DNA of 64,000 nt from Thalassotalea_F euphylliae (GTDB lineage Bacteria > Pseudomonadota > Gammaproteobacteria > Enterobacterales > Alteromonadaceae). Below are positions 31,211-40,642 of this stretch, piece by piece. A program made the translations under genes and the position numbers. Numbering within the stretch: the first letter of the stretch is position 1; every line of letters begins with the position of its first letter. Where the stretch lies: NCBI RefSeq assembly GCF_042682785.1, contig NZ_JBHUIB010000004.1, positions 1-64,000 on the forward strand. Reading direction: 5' to 3'. A model generated the notes under the pieces. The model did no database searches and was not told the origin of the DNA. It saw only the letters and a list, made by a program, of their open reading frames with translations.

Positions 31211-31921
31211 TCACTCTTTTTCGATGATTATGTGTCCACCTAAACGGTATTTTTGCCCCGGCGAAGTCAGTATTGCGACACTGACTACTCCCTGACTTGC
31301 CCAGGTCCTACGTTTAACACGAAGGCAAGGCTGTGAAGGCTCTATGCCTAATAGCTCACACTGTACTTTATCAGCGACAACTGCTTCTATTTCGTGTGTT
31401 GCCTCTGTGAGTGGCGCTACGGCTGACAAATATTCGTGCGGCGTCACTGTGTTAAAGTTCTGCTTTAAGTATGTAGGTACTAACTTACTGTTTACAAACC
31501 TTTGTTCAAGTTGAATGGGTTCTCCATTTTCAAAATGTAGCAATTCTGAGTAGAAAACAGGCTTGTCGCGTTCGCAATTTAATAGGATAGCTAACTCTTC
31601 ATTAATTGGCCGACTTTCCAATACTAATTGAACAGACCTATATTCATGCCCTCGGCTTTCAACTTCATCGGCGATATTTTTAATTTCTAACAATGAGGAT
31701 TGTGATTTAAACGTCGCGACAAATGTGCCAGCACCTTGAGAGCGTACCAGCAGCCCTTGCTCCGTTAGCTCTTGTAAAGCGCGTCTAGCAGTCATCCGGC
31801 TGACTGCAAATTGCTCAGCTAATTCGTTTTCTGAGGGGACTTTGGTATGTTGCGGCCAATTCCCTGACTCTATGTTGTCGCAAATATGCTGCTTAATGAC
31901 GGTAAATTTCGGAATAGCCAT
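31211..31921 (-). CDS. hutC: Histidine utilization repressor HutC
   Basis: GntR-type repressor of histidine-degradation genes; urocanate is the inducer in the family. 236 residues from the ATG at 31921 (protein MAIPKFTVIKQHICDNIESG); an upstream ATG at 31978 would add 19 residues but begins 15 bases from the operator. Winged-helix domain (1-70, KVPSENELAEQFAVSRMTARRALQELTEQGLL) and a UTRA effector domain (about 95-230). Divergent from hutI with a palindromic operator between. Confidence 0.9.
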   Translation of the reverse strand: MAIPKFTVIKQHICDNIESGNWPQHTKVPSENELAEQFAVSRMTARRALQELTEQGLLVRSQGAGTFVATFKSQSSLLEIKNIADEVESRGHEYRSVQLVLESRPINEELAILLNCERDKPVFYSELLHFENGEPIQLEQRFVNSKLVPTYLKQNFNTVTPHEYLSAVAPLTEATHEIEAVVADKVQCELLGIEPSQPCLRVKRRTWASQGVVSVAILTSPGQKYRLGGHIIIEKE

Positions 31922-31992
31922 GTCAACGTGCGCGATAGGTGTCGCGTTATTTTGTGATATTTTCACATAAGATCTCATGAAATGTTGTCAAA

Positions 31993-32020
31993 GGCAACGC
32001 TTGTATATACAAGTGTTGCC
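31993..32020. promoter_or_regulatory. HutC operator
   Basis: CTTGTATATACAAG at 32000-32013 is a perfect palindrome matching the known HutC core TGTATATACA. It is flanked by GGCAAC and GTTGCC, so the whole 28-bp stretch is a palindrome with one mismatched pair. It lies between divergent hutC and hutI and would repress both. Confidence 0.85.
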
Positions 32021-32130
32021 TTGCTGAGGTTATTCGCGTAAATTTCGTGTCACCAACTATAGTCAGGTACGGCACCTTATTTTGTAACTACGTGCCGACA
32101 TTCCATTTCACATTGATTAAGGGGCACTCC

Positions 32131-33363
32131 ATGACAAACACAGATAACTGGCAACTGCTGATCACCAATGTGAATCTAGCAACAATGACTAATGGCGGCC
32201 AAGACTATGGGACGATTAATGACGCCGCAATTGCTGTCGCCGAAGGAAAAATTGCGTGGTTAGGTAAAGCGTCGGAGTTGCCTAACCTTGACTCTTGCCA
32301 GTTTGAAGTCATAGATGGTGAAGGGGCATGGCTGACACCAGGCCTTGTGGACTGTCACACACACCTTATTTACGGTGGTAATCGCGCGAATGAATTCGAA
32401 ATGCGCCTGCAAGGGAAGAGCTACGAAGAGATTGCTAAAGCTGGCGGTGGCATTGTTTCAACAGTTGCAGCGACAAGAGCCGCCAGTGAGCAATCGCTTG
32501 TAGATAGCGCTGCACCAAGGTTACAAACCCTATTTGAACAAGGTGTCACTACGCTAGAGATCAAATCAGGTTACGGGTTAGACACTGATAACGAGCTAAA
32601 AATGTTGCGCGCTGCCAAGACATTGTCTAGCCAGTTTCCAGTAACTGTTAAAACGACATTTTTGGGAGCCCATGCTTTACCTACTGAGTATGCCGGTCGC
32701 GCGGATGATTATATTGAGTTGGTTTGTCATGAGATGATACCTGCTGTTGCTGAACAGCAGTTAGCGGATGCTGTCGATGTGTTTTGCGAAGGTATTGGAT
32801 TTGATATTAAGCAAACTGAAGCCGTATTCAGTGCAGCAAGGTCACATGAGCTGCCTGTAAAGGTCCATGCTGAGCAATTGTCTAACCTGGGAGGCACGGC
32901 ATTAGCGGCTAAATACCAAGCCCTTTCGTCAGACCACGTCGAATTTTTGGATGAAGCGGGGATCTCTGCAATGGCAGATGCCAACATGACTGCAGTGCTT
33001 CTTCCAGGCGCATTTTATTTCTTGCGTGAAACCCAGCTGCCACCGATTGATCTGCTTCGAAAACACAATGTTGATATGGCGATAGCTACTGATGCAAATC
33101 CAGGCTCGTCGCCGATTAACTCTATCCAGCTGATGTTAAATATGGCTTGTACGTTATTCCGTCTAACGCCTTCAGAGGCGCTAGCTGGCGTTACATGTCA
33201 TGGTGCAAAGGCACTGGGCTTAGGCGATAACAAAGGGAAGCTTGCCGTTGGCTACGATGCCGACTTTGCTTTATGGCATATTCAACAGCCTGCAGAGTTA
33301 TGTTATCAGTTTGGTGTTAATCCGTTGAAATCACTCTTTATTAGTGGCCAAAAAGTCCACTAA
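32131..33363 (+). CDS. hutI: Imidazolonepropionase
   Basis: Hydrolyses imidazolone-5-propionate to formimino-glutamate, third step of histidine degradation. 410 residues from the ATG at 32131, preceded by AAGGGG; the longest frame starts at 32047 but that region holds no SD. Amidohydrolase metal site DCHTHL, then LGAHALP, VHAEQLS and TDANPGSSP. The other hut genes (hutU, hutH) are not in this window, so the regulon is split. Confidence 0.95.
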   Translation: MTNTDNWQLLITNVNLATMTNGGQDYGTINDAAIAVAEGKIAWLGKASELPNLDSCQFEVIDGEGAWLTPGLVDCHTHLIYGGNRANEFEMRLQGKSYEEIAKAGGGIVSTVAATRAASEQSLVDSAAPRLQTLFEQGVTTLEIKSGYGLDTDNELKMLRAAKTLSSQFPVTVKTTFLGAHALPTEYAGRADDYIELVCHEMIPAVAEQQLADAVDVFCEGIGFDIKQTEAVFSAARSHELPVKVHAEQLSNLGGTALAAKYQALSSDHVEFLDEAGISAMADANMTAVLLPGAFYFLRETQLPPIDLLRKHNVDMAIATDANPGSSPINSIQLMLNMACTLFRLTPSEALAGVTCHGAKALGLGDNKGKLAVGYDADFALWHIQQPAELCYQFGVNPLKSLFISGQKVH

Positions 33364-33456
33364 TTACCTGGGCTAAAACGGGCAATTTGGCTGTACAAAT
33401 TGCTCGCTATTTATTAGTCTACCGCTATCACTAAGGTTTGGGTGTGGTAGAGGTTT

Positions 33457-35598
33457 ATGGAGTTTCTCAACCGTCGTTGTTTTCTTAATAACAAGGTCTT
33501 ATGTGGCATCTTGATGATGCTAGGATGCAGTTTCCCTGCCTACGCCGCCAATGATATTTTCTCATACCTAGAGTTTACCATCGCTTTTGTGCTGGGTCTG
33601 AGCTTACCCATCTTGCTTCTCTCAGTACTCGTACGCAAAGTTGCGCCTAACGGTTGGTGGTATTTTGGTATGCTGATGCTCAGCGTACTTGGGTTGCTTT
33701 ATTCGTTAATATATCTCACCCATTTTCAGGCACCGGCTGTCCTCACTTTCTCCATAGCAACAATTACTTTCATGTATCTTTGGGCGTTTAAGACCAACAT
33801 GTTAGCGATTATTGATGCGGAAAATGAATACTTTAACCACTTTAGGCTCGGTGAGCGATTTTTGCTGCTGTCAGGCGCATTATATATTGCGTTGATTTGG
33901 CTGGCTCCCGGTTTAGATGCCTACATTGGTTGGATGATTTTCGCCTCCATTGTTTTGCTGTGCGCGGCGATTCACATTGCCATTGCCGCGAAAATCGCAC
34001 CTAACCAAGTCGTCCGTCTAGTAGGGCAATGGCTGTTGGTGAGTGCCTTTGTCGTGGTGACATTTTTTTATCTGCATGCACAAACGAGCCTACTTTGGTT
34101 GGTAAGTGTTTATGTCGCAAGCTTCCTGGTTGCGCTCATCAATGGTAACTGGGAGCTGACTCAACGTATTTTCCAATTGATCAGTGACAATCAGTCAGCG
34201 AAACAGCCTTTATTAACACCTGAACAACTTTTTTCGTTTACTCATGACCCTGCGACAAACTTGCCGTCTTATCAGCAAGCGCTTATGCGTATGGAGCAGT
34301 TAATGAAACAAGAGAGTCAACCTAAATACGCGGCTATTGTGTTTAAACCTAAAAATTTTGAACATGTTAATCGTGTGCTTGGGCATCAGAACTCGGATAT
34401 TTTGTTGCTGCAGCTTGCGTATTGCTTAAAGCGTGAGGCAAGCAATTACCCTTATTTGGTGAGTTTTGATTTTGGTAATGTGAATGCCAAGGTAGCGCGC
34501 CTGCCGAGCCTACATTTTTTGGCGATTCTAGATCTTAATCAGATTGAGTTTGATGCAAAACATGTCATCAATGAGTTGTGCAAAAGTATGTCGGACGCGG
34601 TACCGCCAGCAATGAGTTTCAAGAGCTTTTCGTTACGATTCGAGCTAGTCGGTGGTGTGGCATACACTAACTTGCATGGACAAGTGATCACAGACGTAAT
34701 ATCAAGGGCTGAAGATGCTTTACTGGAAGCGGAAAAACAAGGTGAATTGTGGCGAGAGTTTGATCACAACGTCGCTTTATATACAGAGCAACAACTGCGA
34801 AAAATGGAGCAGCTCAAGCAAGATATAGAGCATGATGGTCTTACTTGGCATATTGCGCCACAAATCGATATGGCAAGCCATCAGATAAAAGGCTTTTCTT
34901 TGGTACCTAAATGGCGGTTCAATGCTGAGGAGCTTAGCCTTGCTGACTTTATTGACGTAGCAGAGCATAGCGGTGAGGTACACAACTTAACCAAGCAAAT
35001 GATTGTGATGGCGTTTAAGACGTTATTTGAATTGCGTAAACATAACGTTTTCCAACCCATTGGCATCCACTTAAACAGTCAAGAGCTGCTTGAACCTGAT
35101 TTGGCCGACTTTATTGAAAAGCAAATTGCGACTTACAGCATTTCTGCCAAGTATTTGATGGTACAGATGAGTGAGCGTGTCATGCAGCTCGCCTGTGAAC
35201 GTGCCAAAAGCTTGATAGATCAACTCAAGTCCATGGAAGTCGGTATTTGTATTAGTGAATTTGACGGGAGTTATGAATCATTGCGCTACATTCGCCGTTT
35301 GTCAGTTGATCAGCTACAAATCAATTGTGCACGTTTGTCTGATGACGAAAATGCAACCGCAGAAAAAGCAATTGTTAATTCTTTAGTGAGCTTGTCACGT
35401 ACCATGAAATTAAACTTTATTGGTACACACGTGAACACCAAGCAGGCGCAAAATATTTATTCGTTAATGGGCGGTCAAATCATTGAGGGGGATATTGTTA
35501 CCCCTAGCATCAACGTGAACGCCTTAGAAGAATGGTTACAAGGTTGGTTTAAGCAACATCCTAGCGCAGAGAAACGTCAGTCATCACTCGATGTCTAA
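33457..35598 (+). CDS. Membrane GGDEF/EAL-like protein with both active sites lost
   Basis: 713 residues. Signal-anchor start, then about eight hydrophobic segments (20-240), a degenerate GGDEF domain (about 258-430) and a degenerate EAL domain (about 450-690). The GGDEF loop is absent. In the EAL domain the EAL tripeptide is replaced (GFSLVPKW), the later Glu of LEITE reads VQMSERV, and DDFG reads SEFDGS. It should make or cut no cyclic di-GMP, and may bind RNA or protein like CsrD, which has the same architecture. The last 15 bases overlap the convergent rraA. Confidence 0.85.
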   Translation: MEFLNRRCFLNNKVLCGILMMLGCSFPAYAANDIFSYLEFTIAFVLGLSLPILLLSVLVRKVAPNGWWYFGMLMLSVLGLLYSLIYLTHFQAPAVLTFSIATITFMYLWAFKTNMLAIIDAENEYFNHFRLGERFLLLSGALYIALIWLAPGLDAYIGWMIFASIVLLCAAIHIAIAAKIAPNQVVRLVGQWLLVSAFVVVTFFYLHAQTSLLWLVSVYVASFLVALINGNWELTQRIFQLISDNQSAKQPLLTPEQLFSFTHDPATNLPSYQQALMRMEQLMKQESQPKYAAIVFKPKNFEHVNRVLGHQNSDILLLQLAYCLKREASNYPYLVSFDFGNVNAKVARLPSLHFLAILDLNQIEFDAKHVINELCKSMSDAVPPAMSFKSFSLRFELVGGVAYTNLHGQVITDVISRAEDALLEAEKQGELWREFDHNVALYTEQQLRKMEQLKQDIEHDGLTWHIAPQIDMASHQIKGFSLVPKWRFNAEELSLADFIDVAEHSGEVHNLTKQMIVMAFKTLFELRKHNVFQPIGIHLNSQELLEPDLADFIEKQIATYSISAKYLMVQMSERVMQLACERAKSLIDQLKSMEVGICISEFDGSYESLRYIRRLSVDQLQINCARLSDDENATAEKAIVNSLVSLSRTMKLNFIGTHVNTKQAQNIYSLMGGQIIEGDIVTPSINVNALEEWLQGWFKQHPSAEKRQSSLDV

Positions 35599-36069
35599 AG
35601 GCTCAGGCGACAATATTATGCCTGTATTATCAGCATAAATGTGGTCGTCGGGTAAAAAGGTGACACCTGCGAAATTCACGGCTAAATCACTTTCACCAAC
35701 GTCACTGTCTGTTGCGCCTACTGGGATTGAAACTAACCCTTGGATACCAATATCGAGCTCTTCTAGCAAGTCGACATCTCGCACGCTGCCATAACACACA
35801 ATACCTTCCCAGTTATTGCTGACCGCAAGCTCTGCGATATCTATGTCAATCAGCGCTCGTCGCGTTGAACCTCCACCGTCAATGACTAGCACGCGGCCCG
35901 TACCATCTTCACATAACAAGTCGCGAATAAGGCCATTGCTTTCGAAGCACTTTAAGGTGACCACTTTGCCGCCAAAAGAGTTACGACCTCCGTAATTACT
36001 GAAAATCGGCTCCAAAACGTCAATTAAATCGGCGTAAATGTTACATAGCTCAGACGTGTTGTATTCCAT
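35584..36069 (-). CDS. rraA: Ribonuclease E activity regulator RraA
   Basis: 161 residues, full length. RraA binds RNase E and inhibits mRNA decay. Family segments: YNTSELCNIYADLIDVLEPIF at the N terminus, GRVLVIDGGGSTRRALIDIDIAELAV, GIVCYGSVRDVDLLEELDIGIQGL, and DVAVNFAGV-like LAVNFAGVTFLPDDHIYAD. Converges on the GGDEF/EAL-like gene with a 15-base overlap of coding ends. Confidence 0.95.
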   Translation of the reverse strand: MEYNTSELCNIYADLIDVLEPIFSNYGGRNSFGGKVVTLKCFESNGLIRDLLCEDGTGRVLVIDGGGSTRRALIDIDIAELAVSNNWEGIVCYGSVRDVDLLEELDIGIQGLVSIPVGATDSDVGESDLAVNFAGVTFLPDDHIYADNTGIILSPEPLDIE

Positions 36070-36251
36070 AGTTATCTCTCTTGAACGTGCTTCTTAAATC
36101 ATAAAGCGAGGCTTCGTTTGTTATTGTAGCCTATCAAGGAGTGCCGTCTAGCGCTATTTGTTAATGGATTGTTTATTAAGCTGATTGTTGCTTGAAATCA
36201 AATAAAAAACGCTATTAAATGGTGGCAAGTAGTTCCATCGCCAAGGTGCTC

Positions 36252-38261
36252 ATGAACGAGCAATTAATCGCAAATACTTTTCTGTACATCACGAACGCGA
36301 TTGTCTTTGGCACGCTCACTTTTTTCTTGTGGCAGTTTTTTCGTGGTTATGGTCGCGAATATGTAAAGTATTGGCTATTCAGTCTTAGTTCGCTATGCCT
36401 GAGCCAACTTGCGCTAGCGGCAAAAGCTGCCACGGTACTCTCTCCGGTAACGTCTATACAGCAAGTATCGTTTCAAGCGCTGTATTTAGGCAGCTATTTC
36501 TGTTTTGTCACGTTTTTCATTGTGGGCTTGGTTAGCGCACAAAAAAGAGCAAAGTTTAAACGCAAGAAGGTCTTGTATACATCATTCGGTGCCATTGGGT
36601 TTGGTGTCGGTTTTAGCATGATTTGTGCGTTTGCAGAAGGCCACAATTTTGATCGCTTCTTTATGCGCGAGACAATACCCTCCTTTATGTATGGCTTGGT
36701 TTATCTGGGTGCAAGTTTCTTTTTATTTCGTACGCCCCCCGATCATTTTTCGTCGCGCATAATGACTGTGCTGACCGCGATGTTAGGGTTGAGATATCTA
36801 TTGTTCTCACTCATTTCAACCTTTGCGATAGCCGAAGTATGGTTTGAACAAGCGATGCGTTTTGTCCAGTTTTTTGATGTTGGTACGCATGCTGTTATTG
36901 GCTTTAGTATGCTTATTTGGATGCAAGGCGCAGAAAGAAGCGCTGCTGCCATAGCGCGCAGTAAAGCGAGTTATCTTGGTAAGCATGATCCGCTGACTGG
37001 CTCGTTAAACAGGGAGCAGGTGTTGGAAAAAATGCCAGAGCATATGGCTGAAGCAACACAACGTGGCACAAGTCTCGGTATTTTCTTGCTAGATATCAAA
37101 CGTTTTAAATTCGTTAATGACACTTACGGATTGAAAACGGGGGATTATGTATTAGGCGTTATTGCAAAACGTTTGAAAGACAGCTTGTTTAAACCAGTAA
37201 TTGTTGGACGTTTGAGTGGTGATTCGTTTGTCTTTATCTATGAATTTACCAAGCAAGAACAAGTGCCTCGCACCGTTCAACACCTTCATCAACTGATAGC
37301 ACAACCATACTCCCACGATGGGCAAGAAATCAGCTTACAGTGTTCTATTGGTTATAGTTTTTTTCCCGAACATACTGACAATGCTGAGAGCTTACTGCAA
37401 TTCGCTAATTTAGCGCTTTTTCATGCAGAGTCGCGCAATGAGCCAAGTAAACAATTTAGTCATGACATGAAGGTACAAGGCCGCCATCTTCTTGAAATGG
37501 AAACGTCGATTAAAGTGGGCATGCGCAAGGATGAATTTGAGCTCTACTTCCAACCACAACTAAATCTGCTTACCAATAAATTGGAAGGTGTAGAGGCGCT
37601 CATTCGATGGAATCACCCTGAAAAAGGGCTATTAACGCCTGATAAATTTTTGCCTGATGTTGATGCTCTTGCTCTCAATAGTGAATTTGATAATTATGTC
37701 CTTGAGAAAGCCTGTAAAACCATCAAACATTGGTATGAAACATACAATCGCCGTGTAGCAATTGCGGTCAATATCACGGCAGTAGAATTTCAAGATCCTA
37801 AACTTATTTCTAAAATTCAGAAACTACTGATTAAATATGACGTTCCACCTAAGTACTTAGAACTCGAAATCACTGAAAATGTTGTGATGACCGATTTAGC
37901 ATCAGCGATGAATACTATTGTTGTACTGCAAAATATGGGGATTAAAGTATCGATTGATGATTTTGGGACAGGGTATTCGTCACTGGCATATTTGCGTAAG
38001 TTACCAATCGACAAAATTAAAATTGATCGCAGTTTCGTCCAAGAAATGGCAGAAAATGACTCAGATTTCACCATTGTGAAGTCTATGATCAAACTTTCAC
38101 ATGGATTGGGTAAACGTGTTTTGGCGGAAGGTGTTGAAACCAAAACCCAATTGGACATCTTAAGAAATCTAGATTGTGATGCTGTACAAGGTTACTACAT
38201 TAGTAAGCCCGTCAATGAAGCCGCATTAGTGAAATATTTCAGTAAAAAGTCACCCACCTAA
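36252..38261 (+). CDS. Cyclic di-GMP phosphodiesterase with degenerate GGDEF domain
   Basis: 669 residues from the ATG at 36252 (AAGGTG five bases before); an ATG at 36219 has no ribosome site. Seven or so membrane helices (10-225), GGDEF domain (about 240-400) with the active loop changed to SGDSF, and a complete EAL domain (about 415-660): EALIRWNHPEKG, LEITENV, DDFGTGYSSL, KIDRSFV, AEGVET. It should hydrolyse cyclic di-GMP; the GGDEF part is probably regulatory. Confidence 0.88.
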   Translation: MNEQLIANTFLYITNAIVFGTLTFFLWQFFRGYGREYVKYWLFSLSSLCLSQLALAAKAATVLSPVTSIQQVSFQALYLGSYFCFVTFFIVGLVSAQKRAKFKRKKVLYTSFGAIGFGVGFSMICAFAEGHNFDRFFMRETIPSFMYGLVYLGASFFLFRTPPDHFSSRIMTVLTAMLGLRYLLFSLISTFAIAEVWFEQAMRFVQFFDVGTHAVIGFSMLIWMQGAERSAAAIARSKASYLGKHDPLTGSLNREQVLEKMPEHMAEATQRGTSLGIFLLDIKRFKFVNDTYGLKTGDYVLGVIAKRLKDSLFKPVIVGRLSGDSFVFIYEFTKQEQVPRTVQHLHQLIAQPYSHDGQEISLQCSIGYSFFPEHTDNAESLLQFANLALFHAESRNEPSKQFSHDMKVQGRHLLEMETSIKVGMRKDEFELYFQPQLNLLTNKLEGVEALIRWNHPEKGLLTPDKFLPDVDALALNSEFDNYVLEKACKTIKHWYETYNRRVAIAVNITAVEFQDPKLISKIQKLLIKYDVPPKYLELEITENVVMTDLASAMNTIVVLQNMGIKVSIDDFGTGYSSLAYLRKLPIDKIKIDRSFVQEMAENDSDFTIVKSMIKLSHGLGKRVLAEGVETKTQLDILRNLDCDAVQGYYISKPVNEAALVKYFSKKSPT

Positions 38262-38334
38262 TTCTGGATATCTCATTTATTAAATCATTGTCTATACTCA
38301 AATTAATGCACTTTGGTTGTATAGGAAAAAGTAA

Positions 38335-40194
38335 ATGCTGATCAAACAAAAACTCATAATAAACACCGTGATTTCGATTGTTAGTATGTTGTTTATGTTG
38401 GGCCTTTTGTCTTTTACCGTATCGTCGCTTGAAGAGAACATTGAAGTGGCGCGTGAAATAGGTGGTGTTGAAGCATCTATTTTGCAGTTACGGCGACATG
38501 AAAAAGATTTTATCGCCCGCAAAGACCTGAAATACCTAGATAAATTCGATAAAGAAGTAAAATCGCTTAACCAGCTTCTCAATGTACTGGAAGGGCAGCT
38601 TCTTGATGCGGGTATGGATGTGCCTGAAGTGACAGGGATGAAAAACGTGATTAAAGACTACAACGCAGCATTTGTCGCGCTTGTAGAGTCACAAAAAACC
38701 ATAGGCCTTAACCCGAAAGATGGATTGTATGGCGCTTTGCGTTCAGCGGTTCATGATGTGGAAACCCTGATAGGTAAGGACGATTACCTTTTGTTGAGCG
38801 GTATGCTGCAGCTGCGCCGTAATGAAAAAGATTTTATGCTTCGCATCGATGATAAGTATGTCACGCGGCTACAAAATAATACCGCAAAGCTTATTGATGA
38901 AGTTGGGGCAAGTGAATTTGACAGTCAGAAACAGCAAGAAATTATTAACCTACTGGGCACCTATCAAACAGCGTTTCTGAATCTGGTTAACGAACAACGC
39001 AACCTTGGCTACGACGCGAATAGCGGATTGCTAGGGAAAATGCGCTCTGACATACATAAAGTCGACAAAATGCTCGCCACGTTGATGGCGAAAAGCAAAC
39101 AGGAAGTGGAGAATTATACTACTCAGGTTGATGTGATTGCGTTTACGGCCTTTTTCATTATTTTGGCGGTTGCAGTAGCACTCGCTTTCTACATTATCCG
39201 TAGTATTTTAGATTCAATTAAAGCACTTCAGCAGACGATGTTGGAAATATCTAAAACCAATGATCTGACGATACCGGTTGACACTTCAGGCACCGATGAA
39301 CTTGGTGATATGGCGAGGGTCTTTGATGATATGGTCGCGAGCTTCCGCAATTTAATTGTAGAGGTAAACCATTCGGTTGTTACGTTGAATGAAGCTACGC
39401 AAACGGTGGCTGAAAATATCGCAATAACGACAACCGGCGTGGAGTCGCAAATTCAAGAAACCGACATGGTGGCCACTGCGGTGACGGAAATGGTGGCGAC
39501 GGTTGACGAAATTGCAAATAACACGAAAGAAGCGGCTCACAAAGCGGAAGTAACCAATGATAATGCCGGTAAAGGCAAAATTGGTGTTGATGAGACTATC
39601 AGCCAAATAGACCATTTGTCTCAAAAACTGATTGATTCTGAAAACGTTGTTCAAGAATTGGCAAAAGACAGCGAAACCATCGGCTCAGTGCTTGACGTGA
39701 TTCGAGGCATTGCTGAGCAAACCAATTTGCTGGCGCTAAATGCTGCTATAGAAGCTGCGCGTGCTGGTGAGCAAGGTCGGGGTTTTGCGGTGGTTGCTGA
39801 CGAAGTGAGAACATTGGCGAGCCGCACACAAGATTCGACGCAAGAAATCGAAAGTATTATCTCGGCACTGCAAACGCGCACCCAGCAAATTGTTGAACAT
39901 ATGGCGACATGTCGTCATCAGGGGGACGAAAGTTCTGAGCGTGCAGGCTCAGCCGGAGAAATGCTTGAAGAGATTACGCATGATGTTTCAACCATTATGG
40001 AGATGAATACTGCCATTGCTACGGCTATTCAGGAACAAAGCGCTGTTGCATCAGAGGTTAACAAGCATGTGGTATCGATACGCGATGTAGCGGAGCAGTC
40101 AGGGCAGATGGCACATCAAAATGCACAAATGAGCGAAGAATTATCACAACAGGCTGATGTACTTCGTTCTGAAGTTAACCGCTTTGTGGTGTGA
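38335..40194 (+). CDS. Methyl-accepting chemotaxis protein
   Basis: 619 residues. Membrane helices at about 8-30 and 265-288 flank a long helical sensor region in which the pattern LQLRRxEKDFxxRxDxKY occurs twice (about 51 and 159), as in HBM/helical-bundle sensors. HAMP (about 290-345) and the signalling domain follow, with the hairpin tip EQTNLLALNAAIEAARAGEQGRGFAVVADEVR. GGAAAAAG before the ATG. No che genes beside it except cheX 12 kb away. Confidence 0.92.
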   Translation: MLIKQKLIINTVISIVSMLFMLGLLSFTVSSLEENIEVAREIGGVEASILQLRRHEKDFIARKDLKYLDKFDKEVKSLNQLLNVLEGQLLDAGMDVPEVTGMKNVIKDYNAAFVALVESQKTIGLNPKDGLYGALRSAVHDVETLIGKDDYLLLSGMLQLRRNEKDFMLRIDDKYVTRLQNNTAKLIDEVGASEFDSQKQQEIINLLGTYQTAFLNLVNEQRNLGYDANSGLLGKMRSDIHKVDKMLATLMAKSKQEVENYTTQVDVIAFTAFFIILAVAVALAFYIIRSILDSIKALQQTMLEISKTNDLTIPVDTSGTDELGDMARVFDDMVASFRNLIVEVNHSVVTLNEATQTVAENIAITTTGVESQIQETDMVATAVTEMVATVDEIANNTKEAAHKAEVTNDNAGKGKIGVDETISQIDHLSQKLIDSENVVQELAKDSETIGSVLDVIRGIAEQTNLLALNAAIEAARAGEQGRGFAVVADEVRTLASRTQDSTQEIESIISALQTRTQQIVEHMATCRHQGDESSERAGSAGEMLEEITHDVSTIMEMNTAIATAIQEQSAVASEVNKHVVSIRDVAEQSGQMAHQNAQMSEELSQQADVLRSEVNRFVV

Positions 40195-40257
40195 TAATGA
40201 TTACAGGCTGAGACGTAAATTGCCGCGCAGAAAAGAGGCGCTAAGTATCGCAACTGG

Positions 40258-40620
40258 TTACAGCTGCTTGATGTCTATATTTGCTTCTCGGCTCAATTTT
40301 TGTTCAGCCAAAGCATCAAGGTAGGTTTGCCAGATAGTATCGTGGTGCTGATGTAATTGAGCTAACTCGTGTTGGTTGTAGATAACCTCAAAGCCATCAT
40401 CAAAACAAAAGCGGTAGCCGTGTTTTGCTACCGCTTCAATACGCACTAACTCGACTAACTTTTTATTGCTGACTAGCTTGGTGTTGCTGTCTAAGCCAGC
40501 AACGCGCAAATATTCAAAACTAAAATGCCATGTGTTCTCAATACTGGCGTCATCAGATGTCAGTGTCACATCGAGTGCAAGGGCATGTTTGTGTATTGTA
40601 AATTGCGTGATGCTCAGCAT
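40258..40620 (-). CDS. DUF971 (GBBH-like N-terminal) protein
   Basis: 120 residues, soluble, of the DUF971 family (gamma-butyrobetaine hydroxylase-like N-terminal module): SFEYLRVAGLDS, KKLVELVRIEAVAKHGYRFCFDDGFEVIYNQHELAQLH. In alteromonads and vibrios this gene often follows hslU, as here (22 bases). Function not established; related modules bind zinc or are linked to Fe-S protein assembly. Confidence 0.82.
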   Translation of the reverse strand: MLSITQFTIHKHALALDVTLTSDDASIENTWHFSFEYLRVAGLDSNTKLVSNKKLVELVRIEAVAKHGYRFCFDDGFEVIYNQHELAQLHQHHDTIWQTYLDALAEQKLSREANIDIKQL

Positions 40621-40642
40621 AAACGTTAGCCTTGGTCTCGCT

